From UBA5158 sp963692955 (GTDB lineage: Bacteria > Pseudomonadota > Gammaproteobacteria > DSM-16500), in NCBI GenBank assembly GCA_963692955.1, contig OY843587.1:1922001-1986000 (forward strand): a stretch of 64,000 nt of DNA, read 5' to 3'. Shown here one piece after another: positions 45,629-55,007 of this stretch. The notes beneath the pieces are model-generated. The model did no database searches, had not been told where the DNA came from, and saw only the letters and a list, made by a program, of their open reading frames with translations. The position numbers were made by a program, and so were the translations under genes. Every line of letters begins with the position of its first letter. Positions within the stretch are counted from its first letter, which is position 1.

Positions 45629-46068
45629 CTATTCGTTTTTAACATCGTTATTTTATTTCCGTCTTGCAGTTTGACATTATTCAACTCGATCGCAACAATA
45701 CGCATCCCACCGACTACATCACCGAGATGATAAAACTGGTTATTGATGACGGCCGTTTGATTTTGATCCGACATCAATACGCCATTCAACACCAGATTCG
45801 CGGGCGCAGCTTCTGTCACTAACTGCGCACTGGGCGCAGCTACCTCGGCTGCGACTACAGGTTTAGCAGCGGCCGGCTGTTTGAAATGTTTAATCACCGG
45901 CGGACCATAAGCGTAAATAACAAATCCAGAGAGCAAAATCACCGCCGCCAACAACCCTTTATCCACCCAGCGCATGCGGTGCGCGGCAGGGTCTTGATAA
46001 CTATCGCGGCTCATCGACATCGAACGGTTACGCTGCGTCTTCTGTAACGCGTCATATATAATGCTCAC
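45625..46068 (-). CDS. GspB-like type II secretion accessory protein
   Basis: This 147-residue protein starts at GTG 46068, which gives the family-typical N terminus MSIIYDALQKTQ. A longer frame to 46134 is only read-through of the GspA overlap. It has a transmembrane helix (about 38-55) and an Ala/Pro-rich linker. Its C-terminal domain (LVLNGVLMSDQNQTAVINN…) matches the T2SSB/GspB periplasmic domain. It overlaps GspA by 17 bases, so they are translationally coupled. GspA-GspB insert the secretin through peptidoglycan in Aeromonas; no secretin gene is in the window. Confidence 0.82.
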   Translation of the reverse strand: MSIIYDALQKTQRNRSMSMSRDSYQDPAAHRMRWVDKGLLAAVILLSGFVIYAYGPPVIKHFKQPAAAKPVVAAEVAAPSAQLVTEAAPANLVLNGVLMSDQNQTAVINNQFYHLGDVVGGMRIVAIELNNVKLQDGNKITMLKTNS

Positions 46069-46882
46069 AATACATAATCTCCCTAGCACAGTTTTCAATA
46101 ATGTGTTCGTCAATCGCGTTAGTATTCGCGACAAAGCCCGCTAATAAAGCCCTATCGCAAAGAATATTTATCGCGCGCGGCGACCCCTGCGTGCACTGAA
46201 ATACCATATCCAGCGCCTTGTCCGTGAAAATAATATTATTTAAAGCGTCTGGATAACGCATGACTTTCGTTAAACGGTGATGAATATAGCCGCGAATGTC
46301 ACTTTTTTCTAAAGGTTTGATGTGAAAATAGATCGCAATGCGTTGCCGCAGCTGGCGCAGCTCCGATAATTGCAATCTTTCGTATAACTCCGGTTGGCCC
46401 ACTAGGATAATTTGCAGCAATTTTTCTTTTTCAGTCTCGATATTAGACAGCAAGCGAATTTGTTCTAATTGATTTGCACCAAGATTTTGGGCTTCGTCGA
46501 TGATGACGACCACGTTATAGCCCTTATTTGACTGTTTAATTAAAAATTTATTTAGGGCGTAAATTAACTCGAGTTTATTCTGACTTTTGGTTTTCACACC
46601 CAAGTCGTGAATGATCATTTGTAACAATTCCAACTCCGAAAAATTCGGATTTAGAATTAAAGCGAATTTATTTTTGCGGTCGGACTGTTTTAATAATTTG
46701 CGGCATAATGTCGTTTTTCCGGTACCTATTTCACCAGTTAAAACAATTATGCCTTTGCGTTGTTCAATTCCGTACACCAAACTTGAAATTGCGCGGTGAT
46801 GTGAATTACTTGAAAAGAAAAAATCAGGATCGGCTGTTACATTAAACGGATTATCTTTTAGCTGGTAAAACTCATGATACAT
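46052..46882 (-). CDS. ExeA/GspA-like AAA ATPase
   Basis: This 276-residue ATPase has Walker A TGEIGTGKTT (49-58) and Walker B VVVIIDEAQNL. It opens with YHEFYQLKDNPFNVTADPDF, the hallmark of ExeA/GspA proteins and related general secretion ATPases. It is about half the length of Aeromonas ExeA and lacks the C-terminal membrane and peptidoglycan-binding part. It is therefore either the short form found in some lineages or a pared-down partner. The downstream gene is GspB-like. It probably supports assembly of a type II secretion or pilus secretin. Confidence 0.85.
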   Translation of the reverse strand: MYHEFYQLKDNPFNVTADPDFFFSSNSHHRAISSLVYGIEQRKGIIVLTGEIGTGKTTLCRKLLKQSDRKNKFALILNPNFSELELLQMIIHDLGVKTKSQNKLELIYALNKFLIKQSNKGYNVVVIIDEAQNLGANQLEQIRLLSNIETEKEKLLQIILVGQPELYERLQLSELRQLRQRIAIYFHIKPLEKSDIRGYIHHRLTKVMRYPDALNNIIFTDKALDMVFQCTQGSPRAINILCDRALLAGFVANTNAIDEHIIENCAREIMYCEHYI

Positions 46883-46994
46883 AGCTTATCATCCATGGGA
46901 ATTTGAGTAGAACTTTCAGTTTATAAAACACCGTTGTTAAGTGATAAGCAATAAAAATATTTGCTTAATAAAAAAAACTAGTGTATTTATTAGG

Positions 46995-47023
46995 TTGATC
47001 TTGGCGAAGTATTTCAATAAAAT
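46995..47023 (+). promoter_or_regulatory. Candidate sigma70 promoter of the outer-membrane barrel gene
   Basis: TTGATC (46995-47000) and TAAAAT (47018-47023) with a 17-base spacer, about 87 bases before the ATG at 47110. A TATGAT at 47040-47045 is an alternative -10. Confidence 0.4.
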
Positions 47024-47109
47024 GCTTGCGACTCGTTGATATGATCCACAATGAAACGGACAGACTTAAATGAGTAGGAAATAATTACTTCAACTGTATG
47101 GAGACCTAT

Positions 47110-47874
47110 ATGCAACAACCAAAACTATCATCCATTTGTTTAGCTGTAATCACATCAGCTCTGTTGCTAACCTCGACAGCTGGTTTCGCCGCGAACTACA
47201 AGGGCGAAGCTAACTATAAAGGCGAAGCAATGGCGCCTGCACCATGCCCACAACCTTTAATGCTTAGAGACGGCTTATATGTCGGGGCTAACGCATTGTA
47301 TGATTCTTACCGCGTCAGAGAAACCAGAGGCTTAGTAGTTGGAGCTGTAGGCTCTACTGCTTCCAACGTAGTTGGAGCTAATGGTTGGGGCGGCGGAATC
47401 TTCGGCGGTTACGGCATGTATTTTAACAACATGTGGTACCTCGCTGGTGAAGTATTCATTGACGGTTCAAGCGCTGGTCAAGCTACCTCTGTTGGTAGAA
47501 CGACTGCTGCTAGCACCTTCAACACAAACAATAACTTCAAAGTAATGATGGGCTGGGGCGTTAGCGCGTTACCAGGTTATAAGGTTAATGACAGCACACT
47601 TGGCTACATTCGTTTAGGCTACGCTGGAGCTAGACTAAGAGGCCAAGCATCTGCCGTTGATACAACAGCTGGTTACAGCCTGAGCGGAAGCACTTCACAA
47701 TGGAAGAGCGCTTTCGAATACGGCGTTGGTATGGAAACAGCTGTATATCCTGACCTGAGCGTTAGAGGTGAATTTGACCATGCTGGTTATAGTTCGCTCA
47801 CCGCTGTTAACACCAAGTACTCAGCAACTGACAATCAATACAACTTGGGTTTAGTTTACCACTTCGCCCTGTAA
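47110..47874 (+). CDS. Outer-membrane beta-barrel protein
   Basis: This 254-residue protein starts at ATG 47110, preceded by GGAG. A signal peptide (about 1-27, ending GFAA) is followed by NYKGEANYKGEA, an exact hexapeptide repeat. About eight amphipathic strands follow, with GGIFGGYGMYFNNMWYLAGEV and a C-terminal NLGLVYHFAL ending in hydrophobics as barrel-assembly signals do. It resembles opacity-like porins of Legionella-type bacteria. The codon choice (smooth GCT/GGT-type codons, less CGCG) suggests high expression. A strong hairpin follows. Confidence 0.85.
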   Translation: MQQPKLSSICLAVITSALLLTSTAGFAANYKGEANYKGEAMAPAPCPQPLMLRDGLYVGANALYDSYRVRETRGLVVGAVGSTASNVVGANGWGGGIFGGYGMYFNNMWYLAGEVFIDGSSAGQATSVGRTTAASTFNTNNNFKVMMGWGVSALPGYKVNDSTLGYIRLGYAGARLRGQASAVDTTAGYSLSGSTSQWKSAFEYGVGMETAVYPDLSVRGEFDHAGYSSLTAVNTKYSATDNQYNLGLVYHFAL

Positions 47875-47883
47875 TCCCTGATC

Positions 47884-47916
47884 TGAGCGGACAAAGCTTT
47901 CTTTTTTGTCCGCTCA
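47884..47916 (+). terminator. Hairpin after the barrel gene
   Basis: Perfect 12-bp arms TGAGCGGACAAA (47884-47895) and TTTGTCCGCTCA (47905-47916) around a 9-base loop, 9 bases after the stop. The U-run is within the descending arm rather than after it. The most likely role is transcription termination. Confidence 0.65.
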
Positions 47917-48065
47917 TCTCAGTATCATATGTCCTCGCTTTATTGTCTTCCCACCACCCTTTTCAATATCTAAGACGTAAAAAATTATCACTCCCAATCT
48001 TAATTGAGAATTAATCCAATTTATAATTTTCTTGAATGCTTGCGTCTATGACCCAGCACCAGCAT

Positions 48066-49397
48066 TTATCTGCCGATGCCGTGATATTCAAATTCCGCGT
48101 CGCGTATGGTCTTAGGATCATATTGATTGCGGCCATCTAAAATTATATGCTGGCGCATGATTTTTTTCATTGCGGGTAAATCGGGATAACAAAATGGCTT
48201 CCACTCAGTGACTAACACCATCGCGTCGGCTTGTTGCAACGCTTCGTATTGGTGTTCGGCTAAATGTAGCTTGCCTGACGTAAACCATTCCGCTGGCATC
48301 ATCTCTTTCGCCACGGGCATTGCCACTGGGTCATAAGCTTGCACGCGGGCATTACGCCGCATTAAGCTCTCAATCAAGATCAATGACGATGCTTCGCGCA
48401 TATCGTCCGTGCCGGGCTTAAACGACAAACCCCACACGCCGATGGTCTTGCCAGTTAAATCTTCGCCGAAGATAGCGGCGAGCTTTTGCGATAGCACGCG
48501 CTTTTGGTGCGCGTTGCGGTCTTCCACCGCGCGCAAGATTAAAGGGTCGACGCCATTCTTTTCCGCCATGCGCATCAACGCTTTCACGTCTTTGGGAAAA
48601 CAAGAGCCGCCGTAACCGCAGCCTGGATAAATAAAAGCGTTGCCAATGCGGCCATCCGAACCGATACCGACGCGCACATTTTCAATATCCACCCCCATCC
48701 GTTCGCATAACAAAGCCATTTCATTCATGAACGAAATTTTGGTCGCGAGCATAGCGTTCGCGACATATTTCGTCATTTCGGCGTCTTTCACGTTCATGAA
48801 ATAAATTTTTTCGCTGGAACGCATGATGGGTAGATACAATTCCAACATTATCGTCTTCGCCTGCGCGGAAGCATTGCCGATAATCACGCGGTCAGGCCGC
48901 ATGAAATCATCGATGGCAGCACCTTCGCGTAAAAATTCCGGATTACTCACCACATCGAACCGGGTCTTCACGCCGCGCTTATCTAATTCGTCTTGAATCG
49001 TTTTTTCTACTTGGTCAGCCATCCCGACTGGAACGGTGGATTTATCCACGATGACACAATATTCATTAAGGTACGCGCCGATATGCTGGGCCGCGCTCAG
49101 CACATATTGCATATCCGCGGCACCGTCCGCGTCACTAGGCGTGCCGACGGCAATGAAGATAACATGCGGCGGCGCGCTTTGTGCTTGCAATGACGTTACG
49201 AAGTGCAAACGTTCATCCGTCATGTTAGACGCGACCATGGCGTCTAGACCTGGTTCATAGATTGGTAAAATACCTTGTTTGAGATTAGCGATTTTCGTTG
49301 CGTTAACATCGACACAAGTGACTTGATTGCCCAACTCCGCGAAACAAGTCCCTGTGACTAATCCAACATAGCCTGCACCTATCACCGTAATATTCAA
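48066..49397 (-). CDS. ugd: UDP-glucose 6-dehydrogenase
   Basis: This 443-residue protein has the NAD site VIGAGYVGLVTG, the catalytic Cys block YPGCGYGGSCFPKDV, and the C-terminal UDP-binding domain with SFKPGTDDMREASS. It oxidises UDP-glucose twice to UDP-glucuronate in the cytoplasm. The length is normal. It lies 16 bases after the preceding membrane glycosyltransferase gene and in the same operon as galU, which supplies its substrate. Confidence 0.95.
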   Translation of the reverse strand: MNITVIGAGYVGLVTGTCFAELGNQVTCVDVNATKIANLKQGILPIYEPGLDAMVASNMTDERLHFVTSLQAQSAPPHVIFIAVGTPSDADGAADMQYVLSAAQHIGAYLNEYCVIVDKSTVPVGMADQVEKTIQDELDKRGVKTRFDVVSNPEFLREGAAIDDFMRPDRVIIGNASAQAKTIMLELYLPIMRSSEKIYFMNVKDAEMTKYVANAMLATKISFMNEMALLCERMGVDIENVRVGIGSDGRIGNAFIYPGCGYGGSCFPKDVKALMRMAEKNGVDPLILRAVEDRNAHQKRVLSQKLAAIFGEDLTGKTIGVWGLSFKPGTDDMREASSLILIESLMRRNARVQAYDPVAMPVAKEMMPAEWFTSGKLHLAEHQYEALQQADAMVLVTEWKPFCYPDLPAMKKIMRQHIILDGRNQYDPKTIRDAEFEYHGIGR

Positions 49398-49413
49398 AAC
49401 CGTCTCCTAATGG

Positions 49414-50943
49414 CTAATGCGCAATCTTGTAAATCACCACTTGGTCACCGCGCCGGTTAGCGAATACGCGCAACGGCTGGCTATTTAATTCTTTCAAGAG
49501 TGAAATTGTTTGTGTTTCCGGTTTGTTAATTCTTAACGCGAGGTAATCATAGTGCTTCCACTGCCCTTCTGCAATCGCCGCCAAATCCGCGTCGGCGCGC
49601 GCCGCTTGAAAGATCTCATTGCCAAAATGGTGGGAGTAATACATTACCAATTCATCGTTGCTGTAAATCGACGCTTGCCGCGGCACGTTTTGGTCTAGCC
49701 AATTGCCCGCTTGCAAAATATAATCTTTAGAATAACCAAAATGAAATAGCGTACCGACGGCGTTTAGTAATAACAACACTGCCACCGCCGTGCATAACAC
49801 CACGCGCGGTTTTTTTTCTTGGAGTAATTTATCGAGCGCGAACGGCACCCACAGCATAAACACGAGGGACAAAGCGATTAAGTAACGCTTGGAAATAAAA
49901 ATATTTTCCGCGAGATACACCGCCGTGACGATGACGTTAATAAAAATATAACTATACAACACGAGTTGTCCGGATTTATCTAAGCGTAATAATTTACGCG
50001 ACCAAGCGTAGACGACTAAGAAGGCGTAAATGAATGAGAGGTTCGTAATCAGGCTGTAGGCATACCAAACGGTTAATAATAAAATTAATACCACGCTCGC
50101 GTCTTGCGCCGCGTTTGGATTCAACACATGCAGCGCGAGCGCTGTCGCCGCCGCGTGGAAGTGTTGGGCTAACGTCGTCAAGCCAAAGACTAATTGCGCT
50201 TCCAATTCTGACAGGCGTCCCAACGGCACTGTAGTGGGGTGCTGTGACACGAGGCTCATCACGACTAGATCGCTCACGATCAATAACAAAAATAAATTCA
50301 ACTGGGTAAATTCACGCACGCGCTGCGTCCAGCTGCGGCGCGCGTCAGCCCAAGCCGCGAATGGCACGAATAATAAAAATAGCGCGCCTTCAATACGGAA
50401 TAACGCCGCCATCACCATGCTCGCGGACCATAGCAGCGCGACGAGCAAGCGTGGCTGACGAAAATATTCTATGAGGAAGATCATCGCGATTAAATAAAAC
50501 GCCCAAAAACCATGATCACGGACAATGTATTCGCGGACGCTATCAAACTCGTGCGCGAAGAGTATGACAAACGCAGCTAGCCATAACGTTCTGAGCGTGC
50601 CACCCAGTAAACGCACCAAATAAATGAAGGACAAGACTGACGCGATGGATAACGCCCCATCGAGCAGGTAAGCGCTGGCGAGATAAGTTAAGTGGGTGCC
50701 GCGCGCCACACTATGAATTAAGACGGAATAAAACGGCCATTTCGCTTGATCGCATAATTGCGAAGCGGCTTTTAGTCCTGCAAGACTAATATCCGCAGCG
50801 CTTTGCAAATAACAAATGCCGTCAGGGTTGATAATATTTTCATGTAAGCTTAACCAACACGATAAAAATACACTGACCACCACCGCAATGACGTAAACAG
50901 ACACGGTGCTGTCCAAACTCCTTGTCAATGCGCGCGAATTCAT
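49414..50943 (-). CDS. ArnT/GT39-like membrane glycosyltransferase
   Basis: This 509-residue protein starts at ATG 50943, which shares one base with the galU stop (TGATG); the frame extends seven codons into galU. It has about ten to twelve hydrophobic helices and a soluble C-terminal stretch. The first periplasmic loop contains HENIINPDGICYLQSA, with the acidic residue expected of GT-C enzymes. It is probably a polyprenyl-phosphate-sugar-dependent glycosyltransferase acting on lipid-linked glycan at the periplasmic face. I see the pattern but no precise family name. It is coupled between galU and ugd. Confidence 0.7.
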   Translation of the reverse strand: MNSRALTRSLDSTVSVYVIAVVVSVFLSCWLSLHENIINPDGICYLQSAADISLAGLKAASQLCDQAKWPFYSVLIHSVARGTHLTYLASAYLLDGALSIASVLSFIYLVRLLGGTLRTLWLAAFVILFAHEFDSVREYIVRDHGFWAFYLIAMIFLIEYFRQPRLLVALLWSASMVMAALFRIEGALFLLFVPFAAWADARRSWTQRVREFTQLNLFLLLIVSDLVVMSLVSQHPTTVPLGRLSELEAQLVFGLTTLAQHFHAAATALALHVLNPNAAQDASVVLILLLTVWYAYSLITNLSFIYAFLVVYAWSRKLLRLDKSGQLVLYSYIFINVIVTAVYLAENIFISKRYLIALSLVFMLWVPFALDKLLQEKKPRVVLCTAVAVLLLLNAVGTLFHFGYSKDYILQAGNWLDQNVPRQASIYSNDELVMYYSHHFGNEIFQAARADADLAAIAEGQWKHYDYLALRINKPETQTISLLKELNSQPLRVFANRRGDQVVIYKIAH

Positions 50944-51809
50944 CAAACAAAGCCTTGCAAACATAATTTAAAATCTTCCGCCAACTCCGGATGCTTCAAT
51001 GCATACGCGATCGTCGCTTCGAGATAACCCAGCTTGCTGCCGCAGTCATACCGCTTGCCCGTGAATTGGAGCGCTTGTACGCGTTCTTCTTTTAAAAGTT
51101 TAGCGATGGCATCAGTTAATTGAATTTCTCCGCCTGAGCCTTCTGTGGTGGTTTCTAGCAAGGCAAAAATTCGTGGCGTTAAAATATATCTGCCGACGAC
51201 GCCTAAATTGGATGGCGCATTTTCTGGTTTTGGTTTTTCGACGATAGCTTGAATGTCAGCGACAGCTTCTGTTTTACCGCCAACATCGACGATGCCGTAT
51301 TTAAACGTTTCAGATGGAGAAATTCTTTCCACTGCGATCACGCTTGATGCAGATTGTTCAAAAACTTCCACCATCTGCCGTAAGCAAGATTTCTTTCCGC
51401 CATCAATTAAATCATCGGCGAGTAAAACGGCGAACGGTTCATTCATCACTAACTGCTTGGCGCATAACACGGCGTGGCCTAAGCCTTGCGGGGATTTTTG
51501 GCGGATGTAAGCGCAGGAAACACCTTCTGGTAAAATGCCGCGGACGATTTCCAACAGTTCGTGCTTGCCGCGTTCGAGCAGGCTGGACTCTAATTCGTAG
51601 TTGGAATCAAAATGATCTTCGATGGCGCGCTTACTGCTGCTAGTGACAAAGATTAATTCCGTGATCCCCGCCGCGACAGCTTCTTCTACCGCGTATTGAA
51701 TCAGGGGTTTATCGACGATCGGCATCATTTCTTTCGGGTTCGCCTTGGTGGCGGGTAAAAAACGTGTTCCTAACCCGGCAACCGGGAATAATGCTTTGGT
51801 CACTTTCAT
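50943..51809 (-). CDS. galU: UTP-glucose-1-phosphate uridylyltransferase
   Basis: This 288-residue protein starts at the ATG of MKVTKALFPVAGLGTRFLP; a frame to 51872 adds 21 unsupported residues. Nucleotidyltransferase marks are AGLGTRFLPATKANPKEMM, VDKPLIQYAVEEA, LADDLI and IVEKPKPENAPSN. It makes UDP-glucose from glucose-1-phosphate and UTP, the substrate of Ugd and, through GalE, of UDP-galactose. The first gene of the galU, GT39-like, ugd operon, with overlapping stops and starts. Confidence 0.96.
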   Translation of the reverse strand: MKVTKALFPVAGLGTRFLPATKANPKEMMPIVDKPLIQYAVEEAVAAGITELIFVTSSSKRAIEDHFDSNYELESSLLERGKHELLEIVRGILPEGVSCAYIRQKSPQGLGHAVLCAKQLVMNEPFAVLLADDLIDGGKKSCLRQMVEVFEQSASSVIAVERISPSETFKYGIVDVGGKTEAVADIQAIVEKPKPENAPSNLGVVGRYILTPRIFALLETTTEGSGGEIQLTDAIAKLLKEERVQALQFTGKRYDCGSKLGYLEATIAYALKHPELAEDFKLCLQGFV

Positions 51810-51896
51810 TGTGTTTCTAACTCCGTCACGAAAATCAGCGGATATTAACATATCTAATGCGAGAAAACACAACTCCTCTTGCCGTTACCCGCTGGC

Positions 51897-51905
51897 TGAT
51901 ATAAT
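51897..51905 (+). promoter_or_regulatory. Extended -10 promoter of the first GT4 gene
   Basis: TGATATAAT fits the extended -10 consensus (TGnTATAAT), 30 bases before the ATG at 51935. The -35 (TTGCCG at 51879-51884, spacer 15) is weak, as is common with extended -10 promoters. Confidence 0.5.
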
Positions 51906-51934
51906 CTGGTCAACGAAATTCAATAGGCGCCCGT

Positions 51935-53068
51935 ATGCGGAAAAAAATCCTCATTTTAGCTCACGGCTACGGCATGCAATTCGTCGAAAGTTGCAACCAG
52001 TACACGCAGTTATTTGATAAAAATAATTATGACGTGACGGTCGCGTTTTTAATCGGCGCGCCGGACGCCACCACCAGCGCGAAAATTTCCGCGGAAAACA
52101 TGCTCTTTTTGGATTTACCGACGCGCGCGTTACGCGGCACCAAATGGCGAGCGTTTTGGAAAGTGTTAAAGTTGTGCCGCGCGCAGCGTTATGAAATCGT
52201 CGTTTGCCACCGTTACAAACCCACCTACCTTATGTTGCTAGTCGCGCAATTTTGCCGGATTGACGCGCTGCTGTTCGTCATGCATGCGTTTGGCACGCTG
52301 GCGTCACTGCCGCGCCGGCTTTTACTGGCCGCTTTATTTAGAAAAAATATGTTATTAGCCGCCGTTTCTGACGCCGCGCGTAATGATATGCGCCGCGACG
52401 CAATGTTTATTCCCCCCGAGAAAATCGTCACACTTTACAACATCATCGATTATTCTATTTTTGAAAAACAAATGTTGACGCGCAGCGACGCGCGCCGACA
52501 ATTAGAACTTGCCGCTGATAATTTCGTCTTCGGCCATATCGGCCGGCTCGTCATCGAGAAAGACCAGTTTAATTTAATCCGCGCGTTCGCGAAAATCGCC
52601 ACGCGTTGCCCGAACGCCGTGCTAGTCATTATCGGCGACGGCAAAGTAGCACATGAATTAAAAGAGCTAGTGCTGGAATTGGAATTGAGTCACCGAATTA
52701 TGTTTCCCGGTTTTATATTAGATGGCTTCCGACTCATGAAAGCGTTCGATACGTTCGTGTTGACTTCCATCGAAGAAGCGTTTGGACGCGTGTCGCTAGA
52801 AGCGATGGTCGCAAAAATTCCGTTGATTGCCACCAAGATCAGCGGCATTCCGGAAGTGGTGGGCGACTCTGGATTTTTAGTCGAAGCCGCGAATACCGCC
52901 GTCCTTGCCGACGCGCTGTTGCGCGTCTATGAACTTTCGCAAACCGAGCGTGAGAGCTGGGGTGAAAAAGGTTATCAACAAATGCGCCGGCATTTTTCGA
53001 TTGAGCCGTTCGCAGCGCTATTTTGGCAATTACCGTTGTTCGCCACACTGAAAAGGAATGCCGTATGA
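51935..53068 (+). CDS. Family 4 glycosyltransferase
   Basis: This 377-residue GT-B protein has the GT4 C-terminal signature FGHIGRLVIEKDQFNLIRAF, VIIGDG and EEAFGRVSLEAMVAKIPLIA (E…E catalytic motif). The N domain opens with KKILILAHGYGMQFVES. It transfers a nucleotide-sugar residue to a growing glycan at the cytoplasmic face. An extended -10 element is upstream. It overlaps the next GT4 gene by 4 bases (ATGA), so the pair is translationally coupled. Sugar specificity cannot be read. Confidence 0.9.
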   Translation: MRKKILILAHGYGMQFVESCNQYTQLFDKNNYDVTVAFLIGAPDATTSAKISAENMLFLDLPTRALRGTKWRAFWKVLKLCRAQRYEIVVCHRYKPTYLMLLVAQFCRIDALLFVMHAFGTLASLPRRLLLAALFRKNMLLAAVSDAARNDMRRDAMFIPPEKIVTLYNIIDYSIFEKQMLTRSDARRQLELAADNFVFGHIGRLVIEKDQFNLIRAFAKIATRCPNAVLVIIGDGKVAHELKELVLELELSHRIMFPGFILDGFRLMKAFDTFVLTSIEEAFGRVSLEAMVAKIPLIATKISGIPEVVGDSGFLVEAANTAVLADALLRVYELSQTERESWGEKGYQQMRRHFSIEPFAALFWQLPLFATLKRNAV

Positions 53069-54204
53069 AACTTGTTTATGCCACGACGTTTGACGCGCGC
53101 GATGTGAATAATTGGTCGGGTACGCCGCACTTTATGTCAAAAGGATTTTTAGACCAGGGCGCGCAAATTGATTACGTCGGTTCGCTAGAACGCCGCTTAC
53201 CGCCCGGCTTCAAGGTAAAACAATTTTGGAAAGACTTTGCCGCTGGCAGCCGCGAAAGCCCACGCTTCAATATCGTCGCCGCGCAATATTATTCAGAACA
53301 AGCCGCCCGTCAAATCGCGCAGTTAGACGTGCAAGCGGTGGTCGCGCCGCAAATTAATCCCGTCTGTTATTTGGATTGCAAACCACCGACCGTGATTTGG
53401 ACGGACGCGCTGTACGCGAGTCTCATTGGTTTTTATCCGGCGTTTTCGAACCACTCCGCGAGCTCCATCGCGCAAGGCAATAAAATCACGCTCGAATGTT
53501 TAGAACGCGCGAAGTTAATTATTTTTTCTTCCGAGTGGGCGGCGCGCAGCGCGTTAGAATTGTATGGCACACAACGCCAAAAAGTCAAAGTCGTGCCGTT
53601 CGGCGCTAACCTGGACTGCCAGCATACCTTAGCCGATATTCATGAAATGTTGAAAGAACGCTCGCGCCGTGTCATCAAATTTTTATTCATCGGCAAACAT
53701 TGGGACCGCAAAGGCGGCGATATTGTTTTCAAAGTCATTAAAGAATTGCACGCGCAAGGCATCGCGGTGGAGTTGAATTTTGTCGGCTGCGAACCGCCGA
53801 AATATGAAAGCGTGCCGGACTATATTAAATGCCACGGCTTTATTTCCAAACGCACACCAGAAGGTGTGGAAAAAATCACGCGGCTGTTTCGGGAATCCCA
53901 TTTTCTGTTTGTGCCGTCGCGCGCGGAAGCATATGGTATCGTTTTTTGTGAAGCGAATGCGTTTGGCTTGCCGTGTTTGACTTCTTACGTGGGTGGTATT
54001 CCCACGGTCGTGAAAGATAATATTAACGGTATGACGTTCGCCCTGGATGCGCCCGTCACGGTGTATTGCAATTACATCGCTAATCTTATGCAAAATTACC
54101 CAACTTACGAAGAATTGGCGTTAGCCTCATTTAATGAATATCAAACCCGGCTCAACTGGGGCACTTCCACGCGGGCGGTAAAAAAGCTGATTGAAGACTT
54201 ATAG
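53065..54204 (+). CDS. Family 4 glycosyltransferase
   Basis: This 379-residue protein starts at ATG 53065 (AAGGA upstream), overlapping the previous gene by 4 bases; the frame runs 14 codons further without support. GT4 marks are FLFIGKHWDRKGGDIVFKV, VPFGANLD, and FVPSRAEAYGIVFCEANAFG with the paired Glu, followed by GGIPTVVKDNINGM. It probably adds the next sugar after its coupled partner in polysaccharide assembly. Confidence 0.9.
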   Translation: MKLVYATTFDARDVNNWSGTPHFMSKGFLDQGAQIDYVGSLERRLPPGFKVKQFWKDFAAGSRESPRFNIVAAQYYSEQAARQIAQLDVQAVVAPQINPVCYLDCKPPTVIWTDALYASLIGFYPAFSNHSASSIAQGNKITLECLERAKLIIFSSEWAARSALELYGTQRQKVKVVPFGANLDCQHTLADIHEMLKERSRRVIKFLFIGKHWDRKGGDIVFKVIKELHAQGIAVELNFVGCEPPKYESVPDYIKCHGFISKRTPEGVEKITRLFRESHFLFVPSRAEAYGIVFCEANAFGLPCLTSYVGGIPTVVKDNINGMTFALDAPVTVYCNYIANLMQNYPTYEELALASFNEYQTRLNWGTSTRAVKKLIEDL

Positions 54205-54216
54205 TTGTAGATTATA

Positions 54217-54245
54217 TTTACAATTGCGGGGCGGTCGGCTATAAT
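54217..54245 (+). promoter_or_regulatory. Near-consensus sigma70 promoter
   Basis: TTTACA (54217-54222), a 17-base spacer and TATAAT (54240-54245), 31 bases before the ATG at 54276. This gives the unknown membrane protein its own strong promoter inside the polysaccharide locus. Confidence 0.6.
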
Positions 54246-54275
54246 CTCAGCTACTTAAATCCCTGAGATAAAACA

Positions 54276-54980
54276 ATGTTTTCAAAGCGTCCGCTTAATT
54301 CCGATCCGCATGCAAACGGCAATAACGCCACGCATGCGCGTCTGTTGAAACGTTTGCAGAGTTTACAAAATTCGCTGACATTAACGTCTAAAAATGACGG
54401 CCGCGTGATTAAAGTGTCGAGCACCGATCCCGCCGAGGTTGATCGTGTCGGTACCTACCTTTCCGCTCAACCCGCGCTGAATTTAACGGGTGGTGGCGCA
54501 TGTCCGGTGGAATACGGCGATTTATACGTCAATTTTCAATGCGATACTCACACGAGCAACTATAATGATCCCAATTGGTTAACCCAAATTTTAATAAACG
54601 CTTGTGATCTTAATACGACAACGTTGACGCCCGCGGAAATTGAAAGCTTAGATCATTTTTGCAATGACGCGCCTAATTCCCGCACAGCATCTGCACATAC
54701 TGATGAGATGCTGAGAATTTATTTTGGTGGGGGCCTGTTGTTAACGCTGGTGCTATGCTGCTGCGCGTTTATCTTAGGCAGACGCAATCTGGGACACCAT
54801 GACAATTCAGGTTTCTCCCACGATAGCCGCGGCGCCTACCGGCCAGTCATCGACATCAATCCTCAGTTGATGGCTAGCGCGCGAGCGAGCAGAGAAGAAA
54901 AGCAAGCCGAAGAAAAAGCAGCGCATGACGCTGAAGAAAAACACGCTTATCTCAGCCAGCAAATGAATGGTCTTATGTAA
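54276..54980 (+). CDS. Single-pass membrane protein with Cys-containing domain, unknown
   Basis: This 234-residue protein of no recognised family has a polar N-terminal domain (1-145) with Cys76, Cys89, Cys110 and Cys129. One hydrophobic helix (about 150-168) contains CCC, and an acidic/Lys/Ala-rich coiled-coil-like tail (205-230, EEKQAEEKAAHDAEEKHAY) follows. There is no signal peptide before the domain, so topology is uncertain. It has its own promoter and is not a typical polysaccharide gene. It may simply be inserted here, or be an effector-like protein. Confidence 0.65.
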   Translation: MFSKRPLNSDPHANGNNATHARLLKRLQSLQNSLTLTSKNDGRVIKVSSTDPAEVDRVGTYLSAQPALNLTGGGACPVEYGDLYVNFQCDTHTSNYNDPNWLTQILINACDLNTTTLTPAEIESLDHFCNDAPNSRTASAHTDEMLRIYFGGGLLLTLVLCCCAFILGRRNLGHHDNSGFSHDSRGAYRPVIDINPQLMASARASREEKQAEEKAAHDAEEKHAYLSQQMNGLM

Positions 54981-55007
54981 AAGGATTTAGCTCAACCAAT
55001 AAAGCAG

